A stretch of 64,000 nt of DNA from Microvirga sp. TS319 (lineage in GTDB: Bacteria > Pseudomonadota > Alphaproteobacteria > Rhizobiales > Beijerinckiaceae), in contig NZ_JBGGGT010000001.1 in assembly GCF_041276405.1 (NCBI RefSeq), forward strand, positions 913,501 to 977,500, in the 5' to 3' direction. Every line of letters begins with the position of its first letter. The stretch's first letter is position 1. Below, in pieces: positions 1 through 7,296 of the stretch. A program made the position numbers and the translations under genes. The notes below the pieces were generated by a model. It saw nothing but the letters and a program-made list of their open reading frames with translations, ran no database searches and had not been told where the DNA came from.

Positions 1-705
1 GAAGCCGCTCATGTCGATGGCAATGGGAAACCCCTTCACCCGTGTCTGGCGGCCATCGAGGACGATCACATCAGCTGTGCGCTGGGTGGCATCGGTCTCC
101 TGGAGGATGCCACGCCGGAGGTTGTCCGCGTCCCGCTCGGTCTGCACGCCGACGAGATCGTAGGCCGTGATCGCACGCAGCAAGTCCGGGCTTCCGGGCA
201 AGGTGCCGATGACCTCCGGAGCGGGCCAGGGGATGTGATGGAAATAGCCGATCCGGTTGGCCACGCCCAGCGCCCGCAGTTCAGACGCCAGCGGGATCAG
301 ATGGTAATCGTGCACCCAGATGAGATCCTCCGGCCGGATCAGCCGCGCCAGCGCTCCCGCGAAAGTTCGATTGACCCGCAGGTATCCGGCATAGTCGGCG
401 CGGGAGAAGTCCGACAGGCCAATCCGGTAATGCATGACGGGCCAGAGTGCCCGATTGGCAAACCCGCTATAATATTCCTGGCGGTCCGTGGCGGTCAGAT
501 CCATCAGGGCATAGCGCACATGGCCCTTGTCGATCATCTTCGGCTCGGCGGATGGGTGGGCCGAAACTTTTCCGCTCCAGCCGAACCATAACCCGTCCTG
601 GCCCTGAAAGGCTTCGCGCAGAGCAACCGCCAAACCGCCAGCGGAGCCCTTACCGGTTGGATCGGGGATCGAGACCCGATTGGACACGACGACGAGGCGG
701 GACAC
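1..705 (-). CDS. otsA: Alpha,alpha-trehalose-phosphate synthase, N-terminal 235 residues (runs off left edge)
   Basis: This is a GT20 glycosyltransferase that joins UDP-glucose and glucose-6-phosphate to give trehalose-6-phosphate, the first step of osmo- and desiccation-protectant synthesis in the cytoplasm. The protein begins MSRLVVVSNRV, followed by a glycine-rich GKGSAGGL donor loop near residue 20. It also has WFGWSG, YYSGFANRALWPVMHYR and WVHDYHL (around residue 130, carrying the family's substrate-binding Asp), then GYFHHIPWPAPE. A GTG at 703-705 is the only start that places the SRLVVVSNRV strand at the N terminus as in the family. The C-terminal half lies outside the window, as would any otsB partner. 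Family identity is certain; the start is likely. Confidence 0.93.
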   Translation of the reverse strand, partial: MSRLVVVSNRVSIPDPTGKGSAGGLAVALREAFQGQDGLWFGWSGKVSAHPSAEPKMIDKGHVRYALMDLTATDRQEYYSGFANRALWPVMHYRIGLSDFSRADYAGYLRVNRTFAGALARLIRPEDLIWVHDYHLIPLASELRALGVANRIGYFHHIPWPAPEVIGTLPGSPDLLRAITAYDLVGVQTERDADNLRRGILQETDATQRTADVIVLDGRQTRVKGFPIAIDMSGF

Positions 706-954
706 AAAGCTCTCCGAACTGTTCCGTGACAGGTACCGTGAAGGTACTCGATCCCAAATAGGGCAATCCTGCGCGATGACAGTCTCCGCGACCAGATCAT
801 GTTCCGCGGCTGCAGAGCATCAGGGTCCGTATGGGGCAAGGAGGTGTCCGTCGTCTCGCCGGATCGTGCGGTAGCATTCGCACACCGCCGGTTCCAGATC
901 CATTCGGCTGAGCACAATGACACTTCCACGAGCTTGGCAGATCCGCACGGCCGT

Positions 955-1421
955 TTAACACTCGGCCCTGACGCGGCGGGTGATGTCCCAAAATGACGCG
1001 AAGTGCTGGATCACGCGACTCTGGCCGTCGTGAACAGGGCTGACGAACTGTGCCGCCCAGACTTCCCGGCCGCTTGTAGCCCGAAGTTGGACCCCAAGGT
1101 TGAGAGGCTCGTCCGCAATCATGGCGGCCCGGATGTGCCGCTCCACCTCAGGATCAGTGTCGGGGCCGGTCGGAAAGAAGTAGTTCTGGCCCAGGGCCCC
1201 TCGCGGGAGTAGCCGAAGAGGTCGATGAAGGATCGGTTCACGTAAACGATGGGATTGCCACTCACCGTGGGGTCGGTCACCGCCATGGGCATGCGGGTGG
1301 CCTCGACCGCGGCGACGAACGGGCGGCCGCCGCGCCGGAAGGCACTCACCCGCTCTTCGGCTCGTCCCTGACGGATGCCAGCGGGTGTTGGGTCAGGCCT
1401 CACATGATTTCGCTCCAGCTC
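955..1421 (-). pseudogene. Frameshifted PAS/LOV-like sensor domain remnant
   Basis: A PAS domain is readable in two frames. The first half ([17 protein letters not shown], then [15 protein letters not shown]) lies in one frame. From about 1200 the homology continues in another frame ([35 protein letters not shown], then FWDITRRVRAE). The shift falls in a G/C-rich run (GAGGGGCCCTGGG). The motif around GQNYFF corresponds to the GRNCRFLQ segment of LOV domains, but the flavin-binding cysteine is replaced by tyrosine. No kinase core follows before the stop at 955. It is therefore a decayed N terminus of a PAS-type histidine kinase, probably HWE type. The 5' side abuts a dispersed repeat copy that may have cut it. 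Confidence 0.72.
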
Positions 1422-1535
1422 GAGCATCGGACGCGGGAAGTGCATTTGCACTTTGGGATCGAATCCGATGCTCACTCCTAGCAGTGCGCATCGTTCTTGC
1501 GAAAAACCGGGTCCACTTTTTCGCACGATGCGCTA
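1422..1535. repeat. CTAG-type dispersed repeat, copy A
   Basis: This stretch starts GAGCATCGGACGCGGGAAGT, has an internal inverted repeat (AAGTGCATTTGCACTT) and then GAATCCGATGCTC. It continues with GCGCATCGTTCTTGCGAAAA, CCGGGTCCACTTTTTCGC, ACGATGCG and ends CTAG. The same two-part structure recurs at 8395-8534, 13290-13404, 53601-53760 and 60416-60554, with a half copy at 6603-6675. This copy lacks the CGAGCGCGGCCCGCTGGG insert seen in others. Confidence 0.85.
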
Positions 1536-1679
1536 GGATGCCCGCTTGCCACCGGCCGGTTTTGGTGGGGTGCTGCCCTTGCCTTGGCTCACGAAGGAAG
1601 AAGTCGGGATTTCGGTTTTAGGCTTGTTCTGTTTCGGCTTCTTTGCTTCGCGGTTACCGCGCTTTTCGCCTCTGGCCAT
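1533..1679 (-). CDS. Small lysine-rich protein with NREAKKPK motif (48 aa)
   Basis: This very basic 48-residue protein begins MARGEKRGNREAKKPKQNKP and ends PKPAGGKRAS. It is too small for a fold assignment, but a paralogue with the same GNREAKKPK core is encoded at 31764-31901. Conservation of the N terminus and a Lys/Pro-rich tail argues that it is real. The ATG is preceded by GGAGATAACCG, a usable ribosome binding site. Its TAG stop lies inside the terminal CTAG of repeat copy A, so the element may have trimmed or replaced the original C terminus. Function is unknown; nucleic-acid or membrane-surface binding is only a guess from charge. Confidence 0.6.
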   Translation of the reverse strand: MARGEKRGNREAKKPKQNKPKTEIPTSSFVSQGKGSTPPKPAGGKRAS

Positions 1680-1722
1680 CGGTTATCTCCATTGTCAGTC
1701 AGGTCTTGGGAAAGATCTCGTG

Positions 1723-2028
1723 TCAGTTATGGGACGGCTTGTTGAGCAGATGATCGAAATCGGTCAGCACCCGATCGATCAGCGTGCGGCGACGCAGATC
1801 GGCTGCGTCCAAACTCTGCGCGAGCAGACCCAGCAGATAGCGCGCCTTCTCGACAGCTTCCGGCCAATCGGTGGCGGGTGCGGCAGCAAGCAGATCTTCC
1901 AATTCCGCTTGTCGTGCGTGGAGTGCTGCTTGATCGGCCTCAACTTCGGACCGTAGGCGTCGAAGGTCAGTGGCTTTCTGGGCTGCCATGCCGCGATGCG
2001 CATCAAGATTGGTTGGTTGATCAACCAT
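1723..2028 (-). CDS. Hypothetical alpha-helical protein (101 aa)
   Basis: The ATG at 2028 follows a strong AGGAGGAGG ribosome binding site. Residues 15-70 are rich in Ala, Leu, Glu and Arg with heptad-like spacing (DLRRLRSEVEADQAALHARQ), suggesting a helical hairpin or short coiled coil. No signal peptide or membrane segment is visible. It lies in a run of tiny minus-strand genes (1.5-5.7 kb) that resemble stress-related accessory proteins of Methylobacteriaceae. I do not recognise the family, and no function is proposed. Confidence 0.6.
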   Translation of the reverse strand: MVDQPTNLDAHRGMAAQKATDLRRLRSEVEADQAALHARQAELEDLLAAAPATDWPEAVEKARYLLGLLAQSLDAADLRRRTLIDRVLTDFDHLLNKPSHN

Positions 2029-2114
2029 GGTGAGCCTCCTCCTGTGGGTTTAGAAGCGAACCTGTTGCCAGTGATGTGATCTCATCCATCCGTCGGCCTC
2101 CGTAGCGACCGTTG

Positions 2115-2417
2115 TCAGGTTCGGTCCGTAAGCAGTCGCGCCAGCGTCTTGGCCTGCTGAGTACTCTCGCCGATTGGCTCGGGCGCCACGAGGTGCCACC
2201 CGTGGGCTCGAAGGGCCCAGGCCACGTCGGAGAGGCTGCCGAGCGGCTCATGCGGCCACGCAAGCTCGCCCGTTGGCGTGAGGATCATGAACTGTCGTGA
2301 CGCCTTCCTGCCGACGCGAGCGACGTAGAGGGTCTCATCGCCCTGACGAAGCAGTGCAACAGGATCGTAGATTTGCGATCCGCGAAAGAAGGCGTCTGCG
2401 CCGGTCAATCGATTCAC
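2115..2417 (-). CDS. Hypothetical protein (100 aa), coupled to upstream gene
   Basis: The start is a GTG at 2417 that overlaps the TGA of the upstream gene by four bases (GTGA), so the two are probably translationally coupled. The protein reads MNRLTGADAFFRG, YDPVALLRQGDE and FMILTPTGELAWPHEPL, then DVAWALRAHGWHLVAPEP. The pattern resembles a small two-layer alpha/beta protein, with no membrane segment or cysteine. Family not recognised. The coupling and matching codon use support expression. Confidence 0.55.
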   Translation of the reverse strand: MNRLTGADAFFRGSQIYDPVALLRQGDETLYVARVGRKASRQFMILTPTGELAWPHEPLGSLSDVAWALRAHGWHLVAPEPIGESTQQAKTLARLLTDRT

Positions 2418-2614
2418 ACCTGTGCCGTGATCTCGCTCTCGCGCACCGCCCGCTCGCCGAAGCCGGACGATTTGATGCGATATGAGACCTCGCCGGTCTG
2501 ATCGGCCGGCATAAGGCGCGTTACCTCATAGATCCCGCTTGCAGTTGCACGCTTATCCGAGAAGTTCGGGTGAGTGATGCGAACTAGCTGGCGAACTTTA
2601 TATTTGTGAGACAT
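2414..2614 (-). CDS. Small conserved hypothetical protein, SH3-like pattern (66 aa)
   Basis: The protein begins MSHKYKVRQLVRI and has a Y-E-V-T-R-L-M-P core followed by YRIKSSGFGERAVRESEI. The arrangement (basic start, VG/VR-turn, YEV..LP, YRIKS, RAVRESEL) is that of a family of 60-80 residue beta-rich proteins common in Methylobacteriaceae and Bradyrhizobiaceae; this is from memory. A truncated relative starts at 5866 (MRTHRYAVGQHV). The AGGAGAAATGA ribosome binding site before the ATG at 2614 is good. It is the first gene of a two-gene operon with the 2115-2417 gene. Function unknown. Confidence 0.62.
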   Translation of the reverse strand: MSHKYKVRQLVRITHPNFSDKRATASGIYEVTRLMPADQTGEVSYRIKSSGFGERAVRESEITAQV

Positions 2615-2691
2615 TCATTTCTCCTGAAGTCCAAGGGCTATCGGGCAAGGCAAGGCGGATAAACCGCTGCCGGATGATTGCGGGTAAAAAC

Positions 2692-2722
2692 AAAAAAGCC
2701 GCCCCACAGGGGAGCGGCTTCA
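2692..2722 (-). terminator. Rho-independent terminator of the cold-shock gene
   Basis: Read on the minus strand this is GCCGCTCCCC-TGT-GGGGCGGC followed by TTTTTTG: a GC-rich stem with a small loop and a six-T tail. It lies 45 bases after the stop of the cold-shock gene at 2767. Confidence 0.85.
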
Positions 2723-2766
2723 AGACCGAGCGGCACAGGCCTATGTCCTGAGCCGGTCATCACCGA

Positions 2767-2976
2767 TTACGCCGTTTCGATGTTGTTGACGGCGATCTTG
2801 CCGGAGCGGCGGTCTTCCGCCGTGTCGAACGAGACCTTCTGGCCTTCGACGAGGTTGCGCATGCCGGCGCGCTCGAGCGCCGTGGCATGGACAAAGACGT
2901 CCTTGCTGCCATCGTTCGGCTGGATGAAGCCAAAGCCCTTCATGTCGTTGTAGAATTTCACTGTGCCCATGATCAT
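2767..2976 (-). CDS. CspA-family cold-shock protein
   Basis: This 69-residue single-domain OB-fold protein binds single-stranded RNA and DNA and acts as an RNA chaperone in the cytoplasm. RNP1 is visible as KGFGFIQP near residue 14 and RNP2 as DVFVHATAL near residue 27; the ending is KIAVNNIETA. Two ATGs are possible (2976 and 2970). The upstream one sits 8 bases after AAAGG and is used here. A clear terminator follows at 2692-2722. The 350 bases upstream hold no gene and probably carry the long 5' leader typical of this family. Confidence 0.93.
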   Translation of the reverse strand: MIMGTVKFYNDMKGFGFIQPNDGSKDVFVHATALERAGMRNLVEGQKVSFDTAEDRRSGKIAVNNIETA

Positions 2977-3326
2977 GGGGGTAGCCTTTCGCAATTGCGG
3001 TAGATGCACGTGAGGGAAGGCACGCAAAAGCGCGACCTCAACCCGGTCCGTCGATGTAATGGTAAGAAAGCCCGAACGTACGCCCGACAATGTCAAAAGC
3101 GAAACGACCCGATTGTCCGGCCAAAATCCGATAAAAACTATATAGGTCTTCTACCGGGAAATAACAAGTGCTGTTCGTCTTTGCTTTTAATTGAGGAAAA
3201 ACTTGCGAGCGTTCGAGCTTATCTCAGGACAAGGCCGTGTTTAACGGGGCGGTCTCGGTGTCTGTCAACCTCGTGCGATACACCCCGCCTGCCGCCGCTA
3301 GCATTCGGGCGGCAACCGGGGCCACG
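2977..3326. other. Non-coding stretch, presumed promoter and leader of the cold-shock gene
   Basis: No convincing coding sequence on either strand. The segment 3110-3200 is AT-richer than its surroundings and includes AAAACTATATAGG, compatible with a promoter on the minus strand. A long leader is usual for cold-inducible csp genes, but no cold-box motif could be confirmed by eye. Confidence 0.4.
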
Positions 3327-3554
3327 TTAGAGGTGCGCCGTCTCATCCTCCAACAGGGATCCGATCAGGCGGAGCAACTCTTGGTGCTCAGGTCCGTGTC
3401 CGGAACTCAGGAAGGCTCCGATCTCGATGTGATCGACATTGCCGCCAGAGGCTGAGTTGGCTTCATGCCGGACAAAAACCTCTCCCGACGCATTGCGGAT
3501 CAAGAACCAGCGGTCGCCAGTTGGACTGCTGTACAGCTTTCGCGCCTTCGTCAT
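3327..3554 (-). CDS. Small conserved hypothetical protein (75 aa)
   Basis: The protein starts MTKARKLYSSPTGDRWFLIR and ends in a helical EHQELLRLIGSLLEDET segment. The start was chosen at 3554 because GGGAGCCGAAG precedes this ATG; an upstream extension to 3695 has no supporting site. The pattern (SSPNGDRWFLVRD..G.VFVRHEAN..SGG..) matches a small family I recall as widespread in Rhizobiales, where it is annotated hypothetical. No cysteine, signal peptide or membrane segment. Probably cytoplasmic; function unknown. Confidence 0.66.
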   Translation of the reverse strand: MTKARKLYSSPTGDRWFLIRNASGEVFVRHEANSASGGNVDHIEIGAFLSSGHGPEHQELLRLIGSLLEDETAHL

Positions 3555-3713
3555 CTTCGGCTCCCTGCTTGGCGGAGAGAACTCCCGGATGGTTGTTCTT
3601 TGTCCCTGGCACCATGTAGCTGTCCTATCAGGCTTTTCGAGGGGCTTTCCCGGCGTCTCTGCAAGGAAGAACATCCCTGGCGAGCAAGCTGCCACGTTGC
3701 GAAGGGACGTCCC

Positions 3714-3953
3714 TCATCCGGTGACGTCTGTCTCCGGTCGGTCCCGTCCCGGCGAGACTTCTTCGTGCCAAACGCCAGCTTCGTCCTGGAACTCGATATC
3801 CTCAGTCGCGCCCGGCAGCCTCTGTTCAGAGGCGGCCCGCTCCGCAGCCTCGCGTGCTTCGCCATGGGTGGCGTAGCGTTCCGAGAACACGTCGCCGACT
3901 TTATAGGCCCATCCGCCCTCGTGCTCCACGATCATGTAATGGACATGCGCCAT
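3714..3953 (-). CDS. DUF2188-like small protein (79 aa)
   Basis: The protein begins MAHVHYMIVEHEGGWAYKVG and continues with FSERYATHGEAREAAERAA, the beta-beta-helix pattern of DUF2188 (a Y-V-V-x-H-x-G-x-W strand, then THxEAxxAA helix). Start 3953 follows GGAGGATAGCG, an ideal ribosome binding site; a longer reading from 3992 lacks one. A second DUF2188-like gene lies at 4854-5075. The biological role of the family is not established. The cluster of such proteins here suggests a stress-related set, which is inference. Confidence 0.72.
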   Translation of the reverse strand: MAHVHYMIVEHEGGWAYKVGDVFSERYATHGEAREAAERAASEQRLPGATEDIEFQDEAGVWHEEVSPGRDRPETDVTG

Positions 3954-4016
3954 CGCTATCCTCCCATCGGGCTCGGATGAAGTGAACAACATACTCGGAG
4001 GACGGCTGTCGCATCC

Positions 4017-4235
4017 TCAGGTCCTGTGACCCTTCGGGCTCCAGACAAACACCTCCTCACCGCGCTCATCGACGACCCGCAGGGCATCCCGTTCTTGCGG
4101 CATGGCCAAGGTCTCAGAGAGCGACCGGGCTCTTACTTTTGCGTGCTCCAGATGGGTGGTGCCATGTTCAACTTGGCCGAGTGTGGCGTGGGCTTGGTCG
4201 GTGTCCCGGACCCGAAAAAACTCGATGATAAACAT
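4017..4235 (-). CDS. Hypothetical protein (72 aa)
   Basis: The protein starts MFIIEFFRVRDTDQAHATLG and has a central helix (HLEHAKVRARSLSETL), ending RVVDERGEEVFVWSPKG. The strand-helix-strand layout resembles the DUF2188 and DUF6894 type small proteins nearby, in which an amphipathic helix is followed by a VVDExGxEV strand. It starts 18 bases after the stop of the 41-residue gene at 4254-4379, so the three genes 4813 to 4017 look like one operon. Function unknown. Confidence 0.55.
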   Translation of the reverse strand: MFIIEFFRVRDTDQAHATLGQVEHGTTHLEHAKVRARSLSETLAMPQERDALRVVDERGEEVFVWSPKGHRT

Positions 4236-4253
4236 TGCTTGCGCACCGCCTTG

Positions 4254-4379
4254 CTAGAGGAACCGATAGGCCACATGCCCTTTGGAGATGCCTCGATCTT
4301 CCACCTCGACCTTTCTGTCAGCGTAGAGACTTGGAATGCCGACCGGATAGTCGGAGCATTCCTGGAATCGGGTACTCAT
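4254..4379 (-). CDS. Hypothetical 41-residue protein, translationally coupled
   Basis: The ATG at 4379 overlaps the TGA of the upstream gene as ATGA. The product (MSTRFQECSDYPVGIPSLYA, ending KGHVAYRFL) is 41 residues with one cysteine. The exact overlap and the short gap to the next gene are the main evidence that it is translated. No family recognised. Confidence 0.45.
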   Translation of the reverse strand: MSTRFQECSDYPVGIPSLYADRKVEVEDRGISKGHVAYRFL

Positions 4380-4813
4380 GGACCATGTGATTCTATCTCG
4401 GGCAGTATCGCCGCGTCAGCATCGGTTCGCGCGAGGATTGCCTGTAAGACCGCCAGTGCTGCCTCATCGGCTGCTGCGGCTGCAAGCTCAAAGACCGCAA
4501 TGGCGTATGCTTCCGCATCATCGGCGCGGGCTTCCAGCAGATGAGTCTTGTGGCGCTCTGTCCAAAGATCCCTGCCTGCAATGGAGCCAGCCTTTCTCTC
4601 CGCAAGCCACGTCTTGACCCTGACATTGGCTGCTTCAACAGTCACGCGGTTGTCGTAGATACGCTGCTCGACGCGGTCGAGTTGGCTTTCAAGGGCCTCC
4701 TGAGACTGGTCGAAGATCGCCGCGCCATTCGATTTTAGCGCCTCAAGCCGACGGTCCATCCCATGCAGCTTGATCCGCAGCTCGTCGCAAAGGCGTCCGA
4801 TCCGCTCACTCAT
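4376..4813 (-). CDS. Hypothetical coiled-coil protein (145 aa)
   Basis: Start 4813 (MSERIGRLCDELRIKLHGMD) follows GGGAGACGGGA. Residues 1-75 form a long amphipathic helix with a heptad-like pattern (LEALKSN, ESQLDRVEQRIYDN, VKTWLAERK). The rest is a second, Ala-rich helical region (AEAYAIAVFELAAAAADEAA) ending near the stop. There is no signal peptide. It heads a compact operon with the 41- and 72-residue genes downstream. The layout is reminiscent of small dimeric helical stress proteins, but I do not recognise the family. Confidence 0.62.
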   Translation of the reverse strand: MSERIGRLCDELRIKLHGMDRRLEALKSNGAAIFDQSQEALESQLDRVEQRIYDNRVTVEAANVRVKTWLAERKAGSIAGRDLWTERHKTHLLEARADDAEAYAIAVFELAAAAADEAALAVLQAILARTDADAAILPEIESHGP

Positions 4814-4853
4814 TCCCGTCTCCCGTAAGATTGTGCTGTGATGGTTGTGATGG

Positions 4854-5075
4854 TCATGAGGAGGGCGGGTTGGCGCCGCCCTTCGATGGCCACCCGTCGC
4901 TGAATTGGCCGGCAATGCCTGTACTGAAGACCTTGGCCCCCGGCCCGGCAGACTGAGCCTCCGTCGCGGCGGCGTTGATGGCCGAAACACGGGATCCATA
5001 CTCCCCATGGTGTTTGCCGTTTACCCGGATGCGCCAGGCGCCATGATGCCGAACGACGTAGAATTCCATTGCCAT
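4854..5075 (-). CDS. DUF2188-like small protein, second copy (73 aa)
   Basis: The protein begins MAMEFYVVRHHGAWRIRVNG and continues with HGEYGSRVSAINAAATEAQ, the same strand-strand-helix layout as the protein at 3714-3953. Start 5075 has a textbook GGAGGTCAATCG site; a longer reading from 5177 has none. The C-terminal tail (SDGWPSKGGANPPSS) is low complexity. Paralogue of the 3714 gene but clearly diverged, so this is not a recent duplication. Function not established. Confidence 0.7.
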   Translation of the reverse strand: MAMEFYVVRHHGAWRIRVNGKHHGEYGSRVSAINAAATEAQSAGPGAKVFSTGIAGQFSDGWPSKGGANPPSS

Positions 5076-5286
5076 CGATTGACCTCCACTGATTGTCCGT
5101 CCGGACCGGGAGGCACAGCCATCCAGGCCTGATCCAGCAAGGGGGGTAGAACTGCTTGCCTGCCATCCAGCCTTCAAAGTCAGCCTTAGCAGTCTCGTCG
5201 GGCAGGCTGTAACGGACCTTCACAAGAGAGATCAGTTGCGCCTCCTTCTTGATCCCGGACAGGTCCCGGGTGGTTAAGCGACTCCG

Positions 5287-5364
5287 CTAGCGCTTCCCGT
5301 CATCCCGATACCCGGTCTTGCGGGTGATGATCCTCTGGCCTCCGCCGCTTTGATGGACAAACAT
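5287..5364 (-). CDS. Possible 25-residue protein
   Basis: This short reading frame (MFVHQSGGGQRIITRKTGYR, ending DDGKR) follows AAAGGAGGCTCCG, an optimal ribosome binding site. Its strongly basic, Gly-rich sequence looks deliberate rather than random. It is too short for a family assignment. It lies between two other small minus-strand genes. Confidence 0.4.
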   Translation of the reverse strand: MFVHQSGGGQRIITRKTGYRDDGKR

Positions 5365-5410
5365 CGGAGCCTCCTTTGTCGGGGCTGGACTCGCTCGTGC
5401 AGCGACCAGC

Positions 5411-5650
5411 TCAAAGCTGCTTGTCCAGGGCCCAGAACTCAATGTCTCTGGTTGCCTGCTCGTGGGTGAGGCCGTAGCTCTCCTCGACCTTTTCGATGAG
5501 CTCCGACAGAGTCCGGATCCCCGTCATCTCGACCATCGTGAATCGATCCCACCTGGACCACATCATCGGCAACGCGTGAAGCGTCAGCCCGGGACCGTCG
5601 CGGGCTTGGTAGTGCCGAAGATCAGACATGAAGCGGCTGTTCAGACGCAT
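5411..5650 (-). CDS. Hypothetical protein (79 aa)
   Basis: Start 5650 (MRLNSRFMSDLRHYQARD) follows GGAGGTTCCCC, preferred over the ATG five codons upstream. The C-terminal half, LSELIEKVEESYGLTHEQA then RDIEFWALDKQL, is a predicted two-helix segment resembling the CsbD-like small stress proteins, although the family signature is not clear. The 200 bases upstream are AT-rich (TATAAATAAATTAG) and probably hold its promoter. Function unknown. Confidence 0.57.
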   Translation of the reverse strand: MRLNSRFMSDLRHYQARDGPGLTLHALPMMWSRWDRFTMVEMTGIRTLSELIEKVEESYGLTHEQATRDIEFWALDKQL

Positions 5651-5865
5651 GGGGAACCTCCGCAATCGCTCTCAGATATCAACCTTGGCCGATCGCAAAG
5701 GCCGCAAGGCCGACAGTCCATCTTAATCTTATATGGGGAGGAGGAGTATATTTACAGTCGCTGGTATAAATAAATTAGAATATATCTGTTTTGCGTATCT
5801 AAGATTTACATGAAGGAGTATGCTGTAGTTCATAGGATTTATGGTAGGCAGGAAAGGGTCCTGTC

Positions 5866-6009
5866 ATGAGAACGCATCGCTACGCTGTCGGACAACATGT
5901 CAGCTACGCCGAAGGCTATTCGCCTAACAAGGCCTGGATCAGCGGTTATGAGATTGTTTCCCTGCTTCCTACCGGCAATCGGGAGCCTCAGTATCGGCGA
6001 GGATCCTGA
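5866..6009 (+). pseudogene. Truncated copy of the 2414-2614 small-protein family (47 aa)
   Basis: The product reads MRTHRYAVGQHVSYAEGYSP, then ISGYEIVSLLP and REPQYRR, after which the frame ends. The order of motifs matches the first two thirds of the 66-residue protein at 2414-2614 (KYKVRQLV, YEVTRLMP, SYRIKS). The C-terminal segment with the conserved RAVRESEL-type ending is missing. The reading frame is cut where sequence resembling DUF6894 begins, so a deletion joined two small genes. AAAGG precedes the ATG, so a short product could still be made. Confidence 0.5.
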
Positions 6010-6235
6010 AGGGGAGAAGGGTCCTGACCGTCAGGCGGCGAGAGATGCCGCTGTCGCCCAAGCTCGCGGCTTGATCGCGGAAGGCGCCAAGACTGGCGCG
6101 GACCGGCGAGGCTGGTGTGTCGAGGTCATGGGCAGAGCCGTGCAACGGGTGCTGACCGTGGCGTTCTCGGACACTCTCGCCGCCAAGGCCCCAACGAGCC
6201 GGGACAACACTATGACCGGGGGCGACGACAGCTAA
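5999..6235 (+). pseudogene. DUF6894-like remnant lacking its N terminus
   Basis: The frame encodes DRQAARDAAVAQARGLIAEG, then DRRGWCVEVMGRAVQRVLTV AFSD: a helix with ARDEA-type spacing followed by the W-x-V-x-V strand and a final V-L-x-V-x-F strand, as in DUF6894 proteins. The family's usual start (YFFHxxDG) is absent and the frame is fused out of register to the truncated gene at 5866. It is best read as the downstream half of a deletion junction. Confidence 0.45.
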
Positions 6236-6250
6236 GAAAGCGAGCCACTT

Positions 6251-6430
6251 ATGAGCAGAAGCCATGCCAGCCTCGCCCAGCGGGTCGTGAACTCCGTCTG
6301 GAAAGCCGTGAAGATGCTTGAAGCTCGCCCCGCCCCGCCCCCGAAGGTGAAGCTCAACGGGCGGCGCGGCTATGGCGATCGTGATATTCCCTCTTTGGAG
6401 CGAAACCCCACCGGTGAACCCCACCGGTGA
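6251..6430 (+). CDS. Possible small basic protein (59 aa)
   Basis: The frame starts MSRSHASLAQRVVNSVWKAV, contains PAPPPKVKLNGRRGYGDRDI and ends NPTGEPHR. The ribosome binding site is weak (AAGAAAG about 13 bases upstream). The last codons contain a short direct repeat (AACCCCACCGGTGA twice at 6405-6430), and the stop lies in the second unit. No family recognised. Coding status is uncertain. Confidence 0.35.
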   Translation: MSRSHASLAQRVVNSVWKAVKMLEARPAPPPKVKLNGRRGYGDRDIPSLERNPTGEPHR

Positions 6431-6602
6431 GTGAGACTCAAGGTTCAGGCTCGCTCCACATAGGATGCTGGGCCAGGGTGTCGTTCTCACGGACGGGCAT
6501 TCCTGATGGCCGCCGGCCCGAACTTCGCCATCTGCCACTTTGCCCCCTGTGAGGGAGCTGAGCAGCCCTACCTTTCTTCCTGCCGCTGGTATGTGGCCCT
6601 GG

Positions 6603-6675
6603 AGCGTCGTTCGGATCGGAAAACCAGGTCCACTTTTCGCGAGCGCGGCCCGCTGGGTTCGCACGATGCGCTAGA
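6603..6675. repeat. CTAG-type dispersed repeat, half copy B
   Basis: Only the right half is present: GAAAACCAGGTCCACTTTTC, GCGAGCGCGGCCCGCTGGG, TTCGCACGATGCGCTAG. It ends in CTAG like the complete copies. Confidence 0.8.
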
Positions 6676-6953
6676 TGCTCTCTCTGGCCCCGGCATGCTG
6701 AAGCCACAATGCGAGAGGGCGCTCCATGGCAGGTTCAAGATTGAGGTTGGCGGGTCGCTGGCCGGACAGAGCCTCAAGGGACTGTTCAGGTGATTGCTCC
6801 AAGTCCGGAAGGGGCTGTGGTACCCGGCAGAGCTCGTACTCACCTGCAATACGGATCTCGTGCCTATGGACGGAGGCGATCCGGTATCGCGGCTCGGCGG
6901 CCTCTGTATTGATGCAGGTGATGATCGTATAAGGAGTAAGGAGCCCTCCACAT
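6671..6953 (-). pseudogene. Unknown small gene broken by a 7-bp tandem duplication
   Basis: From the ATG at 6953 the frame reads MWRAPY and then shifts. On the plus strand TAAGGAG is repeated exactly in tandem at 6930-6936 and 6937-6943. Removing one unit gives a continuous protein: MWRAPYTIITCINTEAAEPR, then YRIASVHRHEIRIAGEYELC, PQPLPDLEQSPEQSLEALSG and LNLEPAMERPLALWLQHAGA, about 91 residues. The restored product looks like a genuine small acidic protein, family unknown. Its stop codon lies in the terminal CTAG of repeat half-copy B. Either an error or a recent inactivating, reversible mutation. Confidence 0.5.
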
Positions 6954-7296
6954 GAACTGAGAGTGCCGCCTCTTGGTGCAAAGAACGACTTCTCCGACTG
7001 CGAACTGGTGGGCTTGCATGACGCATCCTTTCCCTGCTGGGTTCGTGCGGGCCGCAATGCACGAACCAGGGCGAACCTGTGCGGTCGGTGAAAGGATCCG
7101 GCTCGATAGGATAGTTCAAGAATGCCTGCTCTGGATCCGGCTGAAGCAAAACCTCAAGTCCTTAGGCTTTGAATAGGATCGCGGGAGACGAGAGAGCCGA
7201 GCCTGAGGAGTTAAGAGGAAGTGTCGAGATAGGTTCCAGCGATCAGGTGAACCTACTGGACTGGTCAGGGGAGTCTACACATGCCATAAGCGCTCC
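6954..7296. other. No recognisable gene
   Basis: Frames here lack ribosome binding sites and family motifs on both strands; no hairpin or repeat stood out. Confidence 0.4.

Noticed and set aside
4810..5223. Minus-strand frame beginning with a GTG (MKVRYSLPDETAKADFEGWM) overlapping the DUF2188 gene
   Set aside because: The first 28 residues look protein-like, but the rest overlaps a well-supported gene in another frame; at most a short decayed leader.
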